Notes: generated by a model not told the origin, from the letters alone. A stretch of 64,000 bases of DNA from a virus (IMGVR_UViG_3300028392_000036:78902-142901); one strand, 5' to 3'. Counted from the first letter of the stretch, positions 30,071-37,717 are shown. Program-made: numbers and translations.

Positions 30071-30076
30071 TACTAC
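30059..30076. repeat. Dispersed palindrome, copy 4
   Basis: GTAATAC-GTTA-GTACTAC, overlapping the stop of the preceding gene and followed by a terminator and a promoter. Confidence 0.55.
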
Positions 30077-30108
30077 AAAAGCCCTACTAACACTAGGGCT
30101 TTTCTTTT
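30077..30108 (+). terminator. Rho-independent terminator
   Basis: AAAAGCCCTA-CTAACAC-TAGGGCTTTT followed by CTTTT. Confidence 0.85.
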
Positions 30109-30110
30109 GG

Positions 30111-30139
30111 TTGACCGAATATTCTCTTTTTGCTATAAT
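30111..30139 (+). promoter_or_regulatory. Sigma70-like promoter, TTGACC class
   Basis: TTGACC (30111-30116), 17-nt spacer, TGC-TATAAT (30134-30139). Leader ACTTGTATAGAAACTAAAA matches that after the promoter at 12883. Confidence 0.8.
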
Positions 30140-30169
30140 ACTTGTATAGAAACTAAAAAGGGGTTTGAA

Positions 30170-30640
30170 ATGGGTACACGTAGTCGCATCGCAGTAATGC
30201 ACGGAGAAGTTTGCAAATCAGTTTACTGTCATTGGGATGGCTATCTTGAGCATAACGGTGCCATTTTGTTGGAACATTATGACTCCTCCAAAGCCAATCA
30301 ATTGGTTGCACTAGGTGACTTGTCAAGCCTGCGCCCTGAGATTGGTATCAAGCATCCTTTCAGTTGTTTGGATCCTGAGGCTGGTAGCGACTACGAACAA
30401 CGCTATGGCAACATGTGTACCTTTTACGATCGCGATCGCGGTGAGACAGAATGCACTTGGTCGGTAGATCACACGTTTGAAGACTTCCTGGACCGTGCCA
30501 AAGGTTGTGCCGCTGAGTTTTACTATGTGATGAAAGATGGTACATGGTATGTAGGCGACACTTACGGCTCAACGGCATTAAGTAATAAGTTAACACTTCT
30601 TGCAGAGGCCTTGCAGGCTGTAGAAACGGTTGACCAATAA
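30170..30640 (+). CDS. Conserved-type phage protein
   Basis: A 156-residue protein starting MGTRSRIAVMHGEVCKSVYC; the pattern (MGTRSRI, CHWDGY, VALGDLSSLRP) is familiar from T4-like phages of aquatic bacteria. AAGGGG precedes the ATG. The product has four Cys and an alpha/beta core. The next promoter is embedded in its final codons. Function unknown. Confidence 0.7.
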   Translation: MGTRSRIAVMHGEVCKSVYCHWDGYLEHNGAILLEHYDSSKANQLVALGDLSSLRPEIGIKHPFSCLDPEAGSDYEQRYGNMCTFYDRDRGETECTWSVDHTFEDFLDRAKGCAAEFYYVMKDGTWYVGDTYGSTALSNKLTLLAEALQAVETVDQ

Positions 30641-30658
30641 TCGCCAAACTGCTATAAT
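30630..30658 (+). promoter_or_regulatory. Sigma70-like promoter, TTGACCAATA class
   Basis: TTGACC (30630-30635, inside the last codons of the preceding gene), 17-nt spacer, TGC-TATAAT (30653-30658). The leader contains TAACAAAACAGGAG, shared with the 12564 promoter. Confidence 0.8.
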
Positions 30659-30689
30659 ATACACATAGATTAACAAAACAGGAGCCAGT

Positions 30690-31466
30690 ATGCCAGGATT
30701 TGTAGACGTATCAAATATGACAGCCCGTGAAATTCGCATGATGGACCATGCGGCTGACGCTGACGAATCATATCAGCCACGCCAAACTTGGAAACCCAAG
30801 GCCCGGCCTGCAAGTGTTGCTCACTCTGTGGACAATGTTTGGGGCGCGGCAGTGGCGTCACAACGCATCAATGGCTCTTATGTTAAAGAGACTACTTATA
30901 TCTTGGACACGGACCAGAACGTCAGTGTGGTAGACAAACGTCGCAACCGCGATATCATTGCAGACATTCTCGCCAACCCTGCTCAACTCACTGTGGAAGA
31001 TATTGCACAGGGCCAGGAGTGCCGCAAGTTCCTGCAAAACGACATTACCTTCCGTGCGCTCAAAGGTCGACTCACAGAGTTTGACAGTGCCATAAGCAAG
31101 GTGATTGCTGTGACTGAAGAGTTTGATACTGTGAAACACAAATACGAATTGGCTGTGGTTGCGTGTCTGCCACAAAGCCATACTCGTGCCTTGGAGCGTC
31201 AGACCGTGCAAGATCGAGTGCGCCAAACATCAGGCGAGTTCGTAGGTAATCCAGGCGACAAGGTTCAACTAGACGTTGAGATTATCAAATCAAATTTCAG
31301 TCAGCAGTGGAACACTTGGTATTCCACTGCCGTTACTCAAGACAATAGTGCTGTGTTTTTTGCCTATCGCCAGCAATTGTCTGTGGGTTCCAAACACACT
31401 ATCGCAGGAACCGTCAAGGCTCACAGAGACGGCTCCACTCAACTCAACCGTGTGAGCATTATCTAA
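30690..31466 (+). CDS. OB-fold-like putative nucleic-acid-binding protein
   Basis: A 258-residue protein. The C-terminal 75 residues (GDKVQLDVEIIKSNF, then NSAVFFAYRQQLSVGS and ...STQLNRVSII) read as an OB-fold five-strand pattern, as in single-strand DNA-binding domains. The N-terminal half is helical and contains FRALKGRLTEFDSAISKVI, a stretch similar to conserved T4-like phage proteins of unknown role. AGGAG precedes the ATG. A single-strand-binding or recombination role would fit but is inferred. Confidence 0.65.
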   Translation: MPGFVDVSNMTAREIRMMDHAADADESYQPRQTWKPKARPASVAHSVDNVWGAAVASQRINGSYVKETTYILDTDQNVSVVDKRRNRDIIADILANPAQLTVEDIAQGQECRKFLQNDITFRALKGRLTEFDSAISKVIAVTEEFDTVKHKYELAVVACLPQSHTRALERQTVQDRVRQTSGEFVGNPGDKVQLDVEIIKSNFSQQWNTWYSTAVTQDNSAVFFAYRQQLSVGSKHTIAGTVKAHRDGSTQLNRVSII

Positions 31467-31475
31467 GGACACATC

Positions 31476-31604
31476 ATGAGCAAACTCATAATTGGATTCA
31501 TTTTAGGTTTGGTGGTCAGTGCTGTTGGATTTTCGGGCATTGCTCGAATGTTTGACAAAGGCGTACAGACCATCCAAACCCAAAGCAAGGAACTGGCCCA
31601 GTAA
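31476..31604 (+). CDS. Tiny membrane protein
   Basis: A 42-residue product: MSKLIIGFILGLVVSAVGFS is a membrane helix, followed by IARMFDKGVQTIQTQSKELAQ. The layout matches tiny proteins conserved in T4-like cyanophages. Starts 10 nt after the OB-fold gene. Confidence 0.6.
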   Translation: MSKLIIGFILGLVVSAVGFSGIARMFDKGVQTIQTQSKELAQ

Positions 31605-31640
31605 AACGGGCAAATCGAATCAAAATTATTGCAAAAGTGG

Positions 31641-31669
31641 TTGACCAATATACTATCTTTTGCTATAAT
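31641..31669 (+). promoter_or_regulatory. Sigma70-like promoter, TTGACCAATA class
   Basis: TTGACC (31641-31646), 17-nt spacer, TGC-TATAAT (31664-31669). An ATG lies 6 nt after the -10. Confidence 0.8.
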
Positions 31670-31675
31670 ATTGAT

Positions 31676-31723
31676 ATGTTGAGCAGTAATGCAAAACATT
31701 TTTTAAACTTTAGGCAACTTTGA
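31676..31723 (+). CDS. Leaderless 15-residue leader ORF
   Basis: ATG at the predicted transcription start encodes MLSSNAKHFLNFRQL; the stop lies 14 nt before the next start, at its SD-like AAAGG. May couple or regulate translation. Confidence 0.4.
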   Translation: MLSSNAKHFLNFRQL

Positions 31724-31737
31724 AAGGCAACTTTATT

Positions 31738-32100
31738 ATGTCAGCAGACAAAATGTTTACAGTAGCAGGTACCGCTACAAATCCCGATGGTACTACTAAG
31801 GCTCGCTTTGCGAACGACTTGGTAGCCCGCATCAAGATCCTTAACAAGGCTAAATGCACCAACATCAACCTGGTAGAATTGCCTCGTGCAATGACCAAGT
31901 TAGAAGCCCTCCAGTTCTTGACTGAGAATGGCATCACCGACGGCGACGCTGGCTATGCTATAGCCAACAAGCTGGCAGAGAAGACCAAGGTCGCCAAGAA
32001 AGGCGAAGTCAAGGTTGCTGGCAAAGGCGTCAAAGCCACAGCACCTAAGACCGCCAAGGCTACCGTGACTGCCGAGGCAGTTGCAAGCACTAACTCCTAA
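31738..32100 (+). CDS. Small basic T4-like phage protein
   Basis: A 120-residue protein starting MSADKMFTVAGTATNPDG, with FANDLVARIKILNKAKCTNINLVEL and a Lys/Ala/Thr-rich, basic C-terminal tail (KGVKATAPKTAKATVTA). The N-terminal domain resembles one conserved in T4-like cyanophages; the tail suggests DNA binding. AAAGG precedes the ATG; a TTG start 18 nt upstream is less likely. A terminator follows. Confidence 0.7.
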   Translation: MSADKMFTVAGTATNPDGTTKARFANDLVARIKILNKAKCTNINLVELPRAMTKLEALQFLTENGITDGDAGYAIANKLAEKTKVAKKGEVKVAGKGVKATAPKTAKATVTAEAVASTNS

Positions 32101-32116
32101 TCAGAGTCAGAGTGCC

Positions 32117-32143
32117 AAAAAGGCGGCTTTAGGGCCGCTTTTC
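32117..32143 (+). terminator. Rho-independent terminator
   Basis: GCGGC-TTTAGG-GCCGC followed by TTTTC. Confidence 0.75.
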
Positions 32144-32176
32144 TACGACTTTTTGGTTTGGTACATAATTAATACT

Positions 32177-32428
32177 ATGCTCAAACCAGATGAATACTTA
32201 CACGAGCGCATCCAAAGTGTTATGCTTGAGGTCATGGGTGTGCTATATGGCAACAACATTACCTTGGTACATATGGGTGCCATGATGAGATTGTTGGGAG
32301 TGCCAGATCACAAGGCCGCCGAGCATGATGACGAGATGCTAGAGCTAGATGAAAAGTTTGGCGCTATGCTACTGGAATTAAATAAAAGCACACCAAAACA
32401 AGTCCCTAAGGACGCTACTATCCATTAA
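32177..32428 (+). CDS. Small phage protein
   Basis: An 83-residue helical protein (MLKPDEYLHERIQSVMLEVMG). The ATG at 32177 follows a weak TATAAT-like CATAAT by 7 nt, so it may also be leaderless. Ends in a TAATG overlap. Function unknown. Confidence 0.6.
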   Translation: MLKPDEYLHERIQSVMLEVMGVLYGNNITLVHMGAMMRLLGVPDHKAAEHDDEMLELDEKFGAMLLELNKSTPKQVPKDATIH

Positions 32429-32673
32429 TGACCATACCTAACTATCGTGCAGTGGAACCTCTGTACATTGTGATCTTGCGTAATACCAATCAAGCCGAAT
32501 CGTTATTTCGAACCTGGATCAAAGAGAATCGAATCGAACACGCTAACATCAACGGCAATCGCATGATGCTTCACGACCAACGTGCATTCGAACAGTTCCG
32601 TGTGACTTGGACACATTCTTGGGACGCTATTTCAGTGTGGGACACCTGGCTCAAGAGACCTGTTTATCTTTGA
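32428..32673 (+). CDS. Small protein of the paralogous FxxxW type
   Basis: An 81-residue protein with RMMLHDQRAFEQFRVTW, similar in arrangement to the motif of the 24245/24460/25488 group. TAATG overlap with the preceding gene. Function unknown. Confidence 0.55.
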   Translation: MTIPNYRAVEPLYIVILRNTNQAESLFRTWIKENRIEHANINGNRMMLHDQRAFEQFRVTWTHSWDAISVWDTWLKRPVYL

Positions 32674-32674
32674 T

Positions 32675-33295
32675 ATGGATCCTGTAGTGGTTGCTTACCC
32701 GCCGGGATCGTGTGGTACACGATTAACCAAAAAACTAGCCAATAGTGAGTCTTGGAATCGATACCCAAAACAACACCAACACTTTAGTACTTTACCCACA
32801 ATAAAATATAATGGGTATAACAAATATCCAGAGTCAAAAAATATAGATAATTTGTTACCAATTGAAATCGAACAACCGATAATTGCAGTACATTCCTTGC
32901 ACGGCCAAACAATTTCTAAAGTGTTTCCAGGGCGACAAATCGTCAAGGTGCAGGCAAGTTTTTACAAATCCTTGCGACGATGGTGGTATGTATATGGTAA
33001 TCAGTGGTATCAAAAACGGTCGCCGCCCCTGGACCTTTTTTTTCGGCCGTTGCAAAGACATCTAACACCGTGTCAACAAGTCATTGCATATCATGCAACC
33101 TACTACGAAACTAATGTAGATACTGTTGCTGATCAATGTTGGAAAATTGAACCAGGACAATCGGATTTTGCTGACTTTGTACTGGAAGAATTTGAATTCC
33201 CACATGATTCAGAATTTGATGATGCTTGGAATTACATCAAAGAGATTGCTGATTTTACTGCAATGAAATCAGATCAATTGATCTGTTCAAAATAA
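32675..33295 (+). CDS. P-loop/sulfotransferase-like protein
   Basis: A 206-residue protein opening with a strand and P-loop-like turn (VVVAYPPGSCGTRLTKKL), as in phage sulfotransferase-like proteins (PPGSGGTR). The region is more AT-rich than its neighbours, hinting at separate acquisition. It may bind PAPS or a nucleotide; activity is unproven. Compare the protein at 61510. Confidence 0.5.
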   Translation: MDPVVVAYPPGSCGTRLTKKLANSESWNRYPKQHQHFSTLPTIKYNGYNKYPESKNIDNLLPIEIEQPIIAVHSLHGQTISKVFPGRQIVKVQASFYKSLRRWWYVYGNQWYQKRSPPLDLFFRPLQRHLTPCQQVIAYHATYYETNVDTVADQCWKIEPGQSDFADFVLEEFEFPHDSEFDDAWNYIKEIADFTAMKSDQLICSK

Positions 33296-33324
33296 TTGCA
33301 TCCAGTGCAACTAATGTGTATAAT
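33296..33324 (+). promoter_or_regulatory. Sigma70-like promoter
   Basis: TTGCAT (33296-33301), 17-nt spacer, TG-TATAAT (33319-33324). A GTG lies 6 nt after the -10. Confidence 0.7.
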
Positions 33325-33330
33325 TAACTG

Positions 33331-33366
33331 GTGCGAAATGCACTTATTATAAAGGAAATACTATGA
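33331..33366 (+). CDS. Leaderless 11-residue leader ORF (GTG start)
   Basis: GTG at the predicted start reads (M)RNALIIKEIL and stops in an ATGA overlap with the next gene. It includes that gene's AAAGGA ribosome site. Confidence 0.4.
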   Translation: MRNALIIKEIL

Positions 33367-33548
33367 CACAACACGAACAAATCGTGGCCGCTTATGAAAC
33401 TTACTTGGCCGAGAATGCCAAGTTCGCCGACAAGGGCGTTAAAGCCAGCGCCGCTCGTGCTAGAAAAGCTCTGCAAGAAATGAGCAAGGGCATTAAAGAG
33501 CGTCGCAAAGAGATCACTACAGAAAAAGAAGCCTTGGCCGCCAAATAA
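33363..33548 (+). CDS. Histone H1-like (Hc1-type) small basic protein
   Basis: A 61-residue helical, Lys/Arg-rich protein. VKASAARARKALQEMSKGIKERRKEI matches the arrangement of bacterial Hc1-type histone-like proteins (NKAAGTRARKAL..L), which bind DNA. It starts at an ATGA overlap and ends in TAATG. It may compact phage DNA or host DNA. Confidence 0.7.
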   Translation: MTQHEQIVAAYETYLAENAKFADKGVKASAARARKALQEMSKGIKERRKEITTEKEALAAK

Positions 33549-33745
33549 TGCCAATTGTTCAAGTAGTAGAAGATCCAGATAATCCAGGAGAACTACTGTT
33601 GGATTTGGGTCTTGAACTGTGTGCTGAAATCGGATTGAAAGTAGGCGACACAGTAGAATGGATAGATCAAAAGGACGGCTCATGGCTGTTACAGAAATCA
33701 AAGACCTCAGCGAGTTGCTCGACCAACTCAACACAAAATCTTTAG
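33548..33745 (+). CDS. AbrB/MazE-like small protein
   Basis: A 65-residue protein: DPDNPGELLLDLGLELCAEIGLKVGDTVEWIDQKDGSWLLQK fits the AbrB/SpoVT swapped-hairpin DNA-binding fold (L.lp..l....gl..GD.vew...). Possibly a transcription regulator; a pattern also found in T4-like cyanophages. The end overlaps the next gene by 64 bp in another frame. Confidence 0.65.
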   Translation: MPIVQVVEDPDNPGELLLDLGLELCAEIGLKVGDTVEWIDQKDGSWLLQKSKTSASCSTNSTQNL

Positions 33746-34209
33746 AAGACACGCACTTCAAGTGGACTGCCGATACTATTGAGCCACAGACAACTTACAG
33801 TATATCTAGTGGTGGGACATTTAGTCCCTCATATGGTGCTGTGCCTAATGTGGCTATTAGTGGTAGCACTATGAGTGCCACCGGTATCAATGTTACCAGT
33901 CCTGTTTGGACAACTAACACCACTGCTGGCAGTTACAGTTTTACTGGCCTGAACGTTCAACCCAACAACACAGTCCATATCAAAGGTGAAGACGCTGATC
34001 TCTTGATCAACGACAAGAGTCTCAAGACCTGGATGGAAAAGGTAGAAGAGCGGCTCAACATCTTGACACCCAATCCTGAACTTGAGAAAGAGTGGGATGA
34101 TTTGCGTAGACTAGGCGAGCGTTATCGCAAACTAGAGAAGAAATGTCGAGAAAAAGCAGACGTGTGGAAGAAATTAAAAAGTATGCCTAAACCCAATATT
34201 AACATATGA
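33682..34209 (+). CDS. Conserved-type phage protein with coiled-coil end
   Basis: A 175-residue protein from ATG 33682. The middle is Ser/Thr/Gly-rich. The C-terminal half (LKTWMEKVEERLNILTPNPE and LRRLGERYRKLEKKC...) is a strong coiled coil, familiar from T4-like phages, with the pattern ERLNIL.PNP.LE..W..L. Possibly a structural or scaffolding factor. Coupled to the NAD synthetase gene by ATGA. Confidence 0.75.
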   Translation: MAVTEIKDLSELLDQLNTKSLEDTHFKWTADTIEPQTTYSISSGGTFSPSYGAVPNVAISGSTMSATGINVTSPVWTTNTTAGSYSFTGLNVQPNNTVHIKGEDADLLINDKSLKTWMEKVEERLNILTPNPELEKEWDDLRRLGERYRKLEKKCREKADVWKKLKSMPKPNINI

Positions 34210-34982
34210 ATAGTAAACAAAGAATCAAACACATAACCAAGTGGATCAAGTCCTATGCCCGGAGTGCCAAAATTGACACTTTGGTAGTGGGAATTTCAGG
34301 CGGCATTGACTCCAGTGTGGTATCCACGCTGTGCGCTGAAACAGGACTCAAAACCATTGTGGTCCAAATGCCCATCCGTCAGAATCGAAAACTGGACAAT
34401 CGCAGTAGTATGCAGGCTGGGTGGTTGCTGGAACGCTACAAAAATGTCACACACGTGAGCATGGATCTAACTTCAGTGTTCACAGCATTTGAAAAGAAAC
34501 TTGAACCAGTGTGCCGAGACAGCAATGACATAACGCTGGCATTTGCCAACAGCCGTGCTAGACTACGCATGATGACCTTGTACCAAATTGCACAAAGTTA
34601 TAGTGGTATTGTTGTGGGCACAGGCAATCGGGTTGAAGACTTTGGCGTGGGCTTTTTTACCAAGTACGGTGACGGCGGGGTTGACATCAGCCCCATTGGC
34701 GACTGCATGAAAACTGCTGTTTGGGACATGGGCAGAGAGTTTGGATTGCCCCAAGAAATCATTGATGCCGAACCTACTGACGGACTCTGGGACGATGACC
34801 GCACCGACGAAGGACAACTGGGCATGACCTACCCCGAGTTAGAAACGGCTATGGTCCAAGCAGAAACAAATTCTGGTGTGGACAACAAAACTGAAAAAGA
34901 TAATCTCAAGAAGTATCGAGCAATTCGAGCCAGAAACCTGCACAAGATGGAACCAATTCCTGTGTGCCAAATCTCTGAATAA
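34206..34982 (+). CDS. nadE: NH3-dependent NAD+ synthetase
   Basis: A 258-residue NadE. The PP-loop SGGIDSS (residues 31-37) binds ATP; GTGNRVEDFGVGFFTKYGDGG and DISPIGD are further hallmarks. It makes NAD+ from nicotinic acid adenine dinucleotide, ATP and ammonia. Phage NadE may boost or rebuild the NAD+ pool, for instance after an NADase-type defence. A kinase-nucleotidyltransferase at 62127 could supply the previous step. A terminator follows. Confidence 0.92.
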   Translation: MNSKQRIKHITKWIKSYARSAKIDTLVVGISGGIDSSVVSTLCAETGLKTIVVQMPIRQNRKLDNRSSMQAGWLLERYKNVTHVSMDLTSVFTAFEKKLEPVCRDSNDITLAFANSRARLRMMTLYQIAQSYSGIVVGTGNRVEDFGVGFFTKYGDGGVDISPIGDCMKTAVWDMGREFGLPQEIIDAEPTDGLWDDDRTDEGQLGMTYPELETAMVQAETNSGVDNKTEKDNLKKYRAIRARNLHKMEPIPVCQISE

Positions 34983-34985
34983 AGT

Positions 34986-35016
34986 AAGCCGTTTACTCCA
35001 AAACGGCACCTTTTTC
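34986..35016 (+). terminator. Rho-independent terminator
   Basis: GCCGTTT-ACTCC-AAAACGGC, then ACCTTTTTC, after nadE. Confidence 0.75.
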
Positions 35017-35064
35017 ACCCGGTCTGAGCCCGGTTCTGCAATCAACTGAGTAAGTAAAACTACC

Positions 35065-35640
35065 ATGAAAGCACAAGTAAACTACATCAGCGATCAACTC
35101 GCAATTTGGAGTTCAAGAGCCTTCCGAGTCGCAGGACTTTGGATTGTTGCCCTAGCTGTGATCGCTGTATGCAATCACAAGTTAAATGATCTCCGTGCAG
35201 GCATTGAATCAATGCCTGCTGGTTATGTGTCAGCTACAGAAAAAATTCGATCCTTGGATTGTTTGACACGCAACATCTACTGGGAAGCCGCATCAGAGCC
35301 TTTTGAAGGCAAAGTTGCTGTGGCCCAAGTCACAATGAATAGACTAGCATCAGGACGCTTTGGCGACAGTGTCTGCGGTGTAATCTATCAGAAAAACGTA
35401 TTCTACGAACGAGTAATCTGCCAGTTTAGTTGGGTGTGTGAAAGCACTCACAAAACTCGGCCAGTGCATCAACCCTTGTGGGCAGAGTCAGAATTGGTAG
35501 CCAAAAAAGTGCTACTGGAAAACTTTAGACTGCCCAGTTTAAAAGGCGCACTTTATTATCACGCAGACTATGTTAGCCCGGGTTGGCAAAAACCCAAAAT
35601 TGATAAAATCGGTCGTCACATCTTTTACGGAGAGCGTTAA
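35065..35640 (+). CDS. SleB-type cell wall hydrolase, membrane-anchored endolysin
   Basis: A 191-residue protein with an N-terminal membrane or signal-arrest-release segment (VAGLWIVALAVIAVCN, residues 22-37) and a Hydrolase_2/SleB domain (LTRNIYWEAASEPFEGKVAV, then VAQVTMNR and VFY..VICQFSW). SleB cuts the glycan backbone of peptidoglycan. With the small membrane protein after it this forms a lysis cassette. The TAATG overlap couples the two. Confidence 0.85.
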   Translation: MKAQVNYISDQLAIWSSRAFRVAGLWIVALAVIAVCNHKLNDLRAGIESMPAGYVSATEKIRSLDCLTRNIYWEAASEPFEGKVAVAQVTMNRLASGRFGDSVCGVIYQKNVFYERVICQFSWVCESTHKTRPVHQPLWAESELVAKKVLLENFRLPSLKGALYYHADYVSPGWQKPKIDKIGRHIFYGER

Positions 35641-35954
35641 TGCCTTTCAATCTTCCTGTTGCAATCATTGCTGTTCGTGATTACATTACTAACAGCCTGG
35701 CACGACTTTCGGCAGATACACTGGGCTGGTTGGCGGCCATCGTATTACATTGTGCAACCCTGCCCAGTTTCCTGGCCTTGATGACCGGGCTTTCGGACAA
35801 GACCCCGAGTTTGGACATCATCCTGTTTCTCTGGGGCGGTTTGATCCTGTTGTTCTTGCGGGCGGTAGTACTGAAAGATATGCTAAACATTGTGACCATT
35901 GGCGTTGGGTTTATGCTACAGGCTGGATTCTTGGCCTTGATCCTGTTTAAGTAA
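35640..35954 (+). CDS. Putative holin
   Basis: A 104-residue protein with about three hydrophobic segments (residues 24-48, 57-75, 80-103) and a charged gap between them. Size, topology and position after the SleB endolysin fit a class I holin, though no family signature is visible. Start overlaps the endolysin stop (TAATG). The next promoter begins 10 nt after its stop. Confidence 0.6.
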   Translation: MPFNLPVAIIAVRDYITNSLARLSADTLGWLAAIVLHCATLPSFLALMTGLSDKTPSLDIILFLWGGLILLFLRAVVLKDMLNIVTIGVGFMLQAGFLALILFK

Positions 35955-35964
35955 AAAGTATTAC

Positions 35965-35993
35965 TTGACCACAAACTCTGAATATGCTATAAT
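35965..35993 (+). promoter_or_regulatory. Sigma70-like promoter, TTGACC class (leaderless)
   Basis: TTGACC (35965-35970), 17-nt spacer, TGC-TATAAT (35988-35993); a degenerate half palindrome GTATTAC (35958-35964) abuts the -35. ATG 36000 follows the -10 by 6 nt. Confidence 0.8.
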
Positions 35994-35999
35994 ATAGGC

Positions 36000-36239
36000 A
36001 TGTTTAAGACAGCCAAACACACTTACCGAACGCTCAAGCAAAGTGATCCTAACTTTAGTTTCAGCCCTGACGGCATTACTCTGGTGCCACGTGCCGGTTT
36101 TGAGATTTCGTCTGGGTGCCCCGGCAACTATGCAGACATCATTCGTGAGTGTATCAACCACGGTTGGCTCAAACCGGTTGCCCATATGCGTGACGAAGAA
36201 CTAACTTGGGAATTATTGAAATATGAAACTCTGCCCTAA
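36000..36239 (+). CDS. Small leaderless phage protein
   Basis: A 79-residue protein starting exactly at the predicted transcription start. It includes DGITLVPRAGFEISSGCPGNYADIIRECINHGW. No function recognised. It heads an operon running to about 37059. Confidence 0.65.
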   Translation: MFKTAKHTYRTLKQSDPNFSFSPDGITLVPRAGFEISSGCPGNYADIIRECINHGWLKPVAHMRDEELTWELLKYETLP

Positions 36240-36444
36240 ATGCGATGATCGAGCCCTGTGCTGTGATCACTGTGCCTACTTCAACTTCAACGGAGATGCA
36301 GACGGTGCCTACACTGGCGACGGTTGGTGCCGCTTGCACAAGCGAGCAGAAGACCCCGGCAGTCTCTGTGACGAGTACGTTTGTTTTGAACTCTTAGCAA
36401 AGGACGCACCCAATGTCGATGCATCTACACCATCCCAGTCTTAG
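36223..36444 (+). CDS. Cys-rich, probably zinc-binding small protein
   Basis: A 73-residue protein with eight Cys, many in CxxC spacing (LCPKCDDRALCCDHCAY, WCRLH, LCDEYVC). Probably binds one or two zinc ions. Overlaps both neighbours in other frames. Confidence 0.65.
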   Translation: MKLCPKCDDRALCCDHCAYFNFNGDADGAYTGDGWCRLHKRAEDPGSLCDEYVCFELLAKDAPNVDASTPSQS

Positions 36445-36802
36445 TCTCAACGGTCGTAAAAAAGGCAAGGTCAAGTTTCGTAATGCAGACGAGGCTCGCA
36501 AGGCACGTGAATTAGATACCTCGTGGAAAGAATTAAAAAAGAAGTGGGACGTGGATGCTGAAGAAAAGCGTCGTAATCGTGCCTTGAAGGCCGAACCGCT
36601 TGATTATAAACTGACCACTCCTGCTGGTCGTAGCACCGCGCATATACCCAGTCTGTCAACTCCTGGTGGATCTACAGCACCTGTTTACAAAGTTTATACA
36701 GGTACCAAGGTCAAAGGTATTGCTACCATGCACAAGTCAAATGCTGTGCCTGTGTTCTCAAACGAAGAGGCTGTGGAGATTTCCAGAATGCGACGTGGAT
36801 GA
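36413..36802 (+). CDS. Basic phage protein
   Basis: A 129-residue protein starting MSMHLHHPSLSLNGRKKGKV, a start familiar from phages of aquatic bacteria. The N-half is highly basic and helical (DEARKARELDTSWKELKKKW); the C-half is Ser/Thr/Pro-rich. Possibly DNA- or RNA-associated. Ends in an ATGA overlap. Confidence 0.65.
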   Translation: MSMHLHHPSLSLNGRKKGKVKFRNADEARKARELDTSWKELKKKWDVDAEEKRRNRALKAEPLDYKLTTPAGRSTAHIPSLSTPGGSTAPVYKVYTGTKVKGIATMHKSNAVPVFSNEEAVEISRMRRG

Positions 36803-37059
36803 AAGATCTGTATTCCACACCCGAAGCCAGACTGGACACTATACTGGGCGAGGTTAGTTTCTGGGCACAGATGCAACGATGCAGACTATCTGAAGAGGGT
36901 GAGAAGAATTGTCGCACAGGCGCAGACACAATCACATGGTTTAGAGACACTTGGGGCATACAACTGTTACCCTCAGATGATACCATATTTGGATTTCAGC
37001 GTGGAGTCAACATTGTGGATGAGCAAAAGTACATGATATTTTTATTGAAGTGGTCATGA
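36799..37059 (+). CDS. Small phage protein
   Basis: An 86-residue protein with a helical start and an aromatic strand end (FGFQRGVNIVDEQKYMIFLL). ATGA overlap. Function unknown. Confidence 0.6.
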   Translation: MKDLYSTPEARLDTILGEVSFWAQMQRCRLSEEGEKNCRTGADTITWFRDTWGIQLLPSDDTIFGFQRGVNIVDEQKYMIFLLKWS

Positions 37060-37097
37060 TTAAAAAACGTTTATTAACCTATAAGGGAGATTTTGTA

Positions 37098-37481
37098 ATG
37101 GGTGGTATGTGGGAAAAAGATGAAGTGGTGCGCCTGCTCAAAGGCGTGCCGGGCACACAATATCAAGAAGCAGACGATCAAGTCAAAGAACAGATGCGTG
37201 AGTGGATCCGTGGTCTGTTACAGAACAGCGCAATCAATGTAACATTCACCAAAGCCGACGGAACCGATCGTGACATGCTGTGTACTCTAGATCACAGTAG
37301 GATTCCGGTTAGCATAGCAAAACCAGTGCAGTCAGTAGATGGTATTGTGCGTGAAAGTCGGAAGCCTCGCAAAGAACCTGACCCACATAGTATTCGGGTG
37401 TTTGATTTGCAAAAACAAGAGTGGCGCAGTTTCCGTTTTGACAGACTCCGAAAGGTCACAGCCACCTTGGATTTCCAATAA
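37098..37481 (+). CDS. DUF2693/WYL-like SH3-fold protein
   Basis: A 127-residue protein from ATG 37098, set by AGGGAG upstream. The C-half (NVTFTKADGTDRDMLCTLD ... IRVFDLQKQEWRSFRFDRL) follows the pattern of DUF2693/WYL-like phage proteins with a small SH3 barrel. Role unknown, probably nucleic-acid-related. An earlier in-frame start at 37050/37056 would overlap the previous gene and is possible. Confidence 0.7.
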   Translation: MGGMWEKDEVVRLLKGVPGTQYQEADDQVKEQMREWIRGLLQNSAINVTFTKADGTDRDMLCTLDHSRIPVSIAKPVQSVDGIVRESRKPRKEPDPHSIRVFDLQKQEWRSFRFDRLRKVTATLDFQ

Positions 37482-37491
37482 GTAATACTCA

Positions 37492-37710
37492 ATGGCAAAA
37501 GAAGATATTATAAACATGGAGGGTCGAGTAGAAGAAGTACTACCAGCCGCCATGTTCCGGGTAAAAATAGACAACATCAACAACGTGGTACTAGCACACT
37601 TATCCGGGCGTATGCGCAAGAACAACATCAAAGTCCTCTTGGGAGATCGGGTAGAAATGGAATTTAGCCCATATGATCTTACCAAGGGACGTATTACTCG
37701 TCGCAAATAA
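37492..37710 (+). CDS. infA: Translation initiation factor IF-1
   Basis: A 72-residue IF-1. It follows the bacterial protein along its whole length: [18 protein letters not shown], then [20 protein letters not shown] and [15 protein letters not shown]. The S1/OB fold is complete, so it should bind the 30S A site during initiation. One insertion (IDNINNVV) differs from bacterial IF-1. No SD is seen. Its stop codon overlaps the late box of the superoxide dismutase gene. Many genes here are leaderless or coupled, so a phage IF-1 may tune start selection. Confidence 0.93.
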   Translation: MAKEDIINMEGRVEEVLPAAMFRVKIDNINNVVLAHLSGRMRKNNIKVLLGDRVEMEFSPYDLTKGRITRRK

Positions 37711-37714
37711 ATAC
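37705..37714 (+). promoter_or_regulatory. T4-late-like promoter box (AAATAAATAC)
   Basis: AAATAAATAC, 3 nt before ATG 37718. Identical to the box before the tagged methyltransferase (26551-26560). Confidence 0.6.
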
Positions 37715-37717
37715 AAG

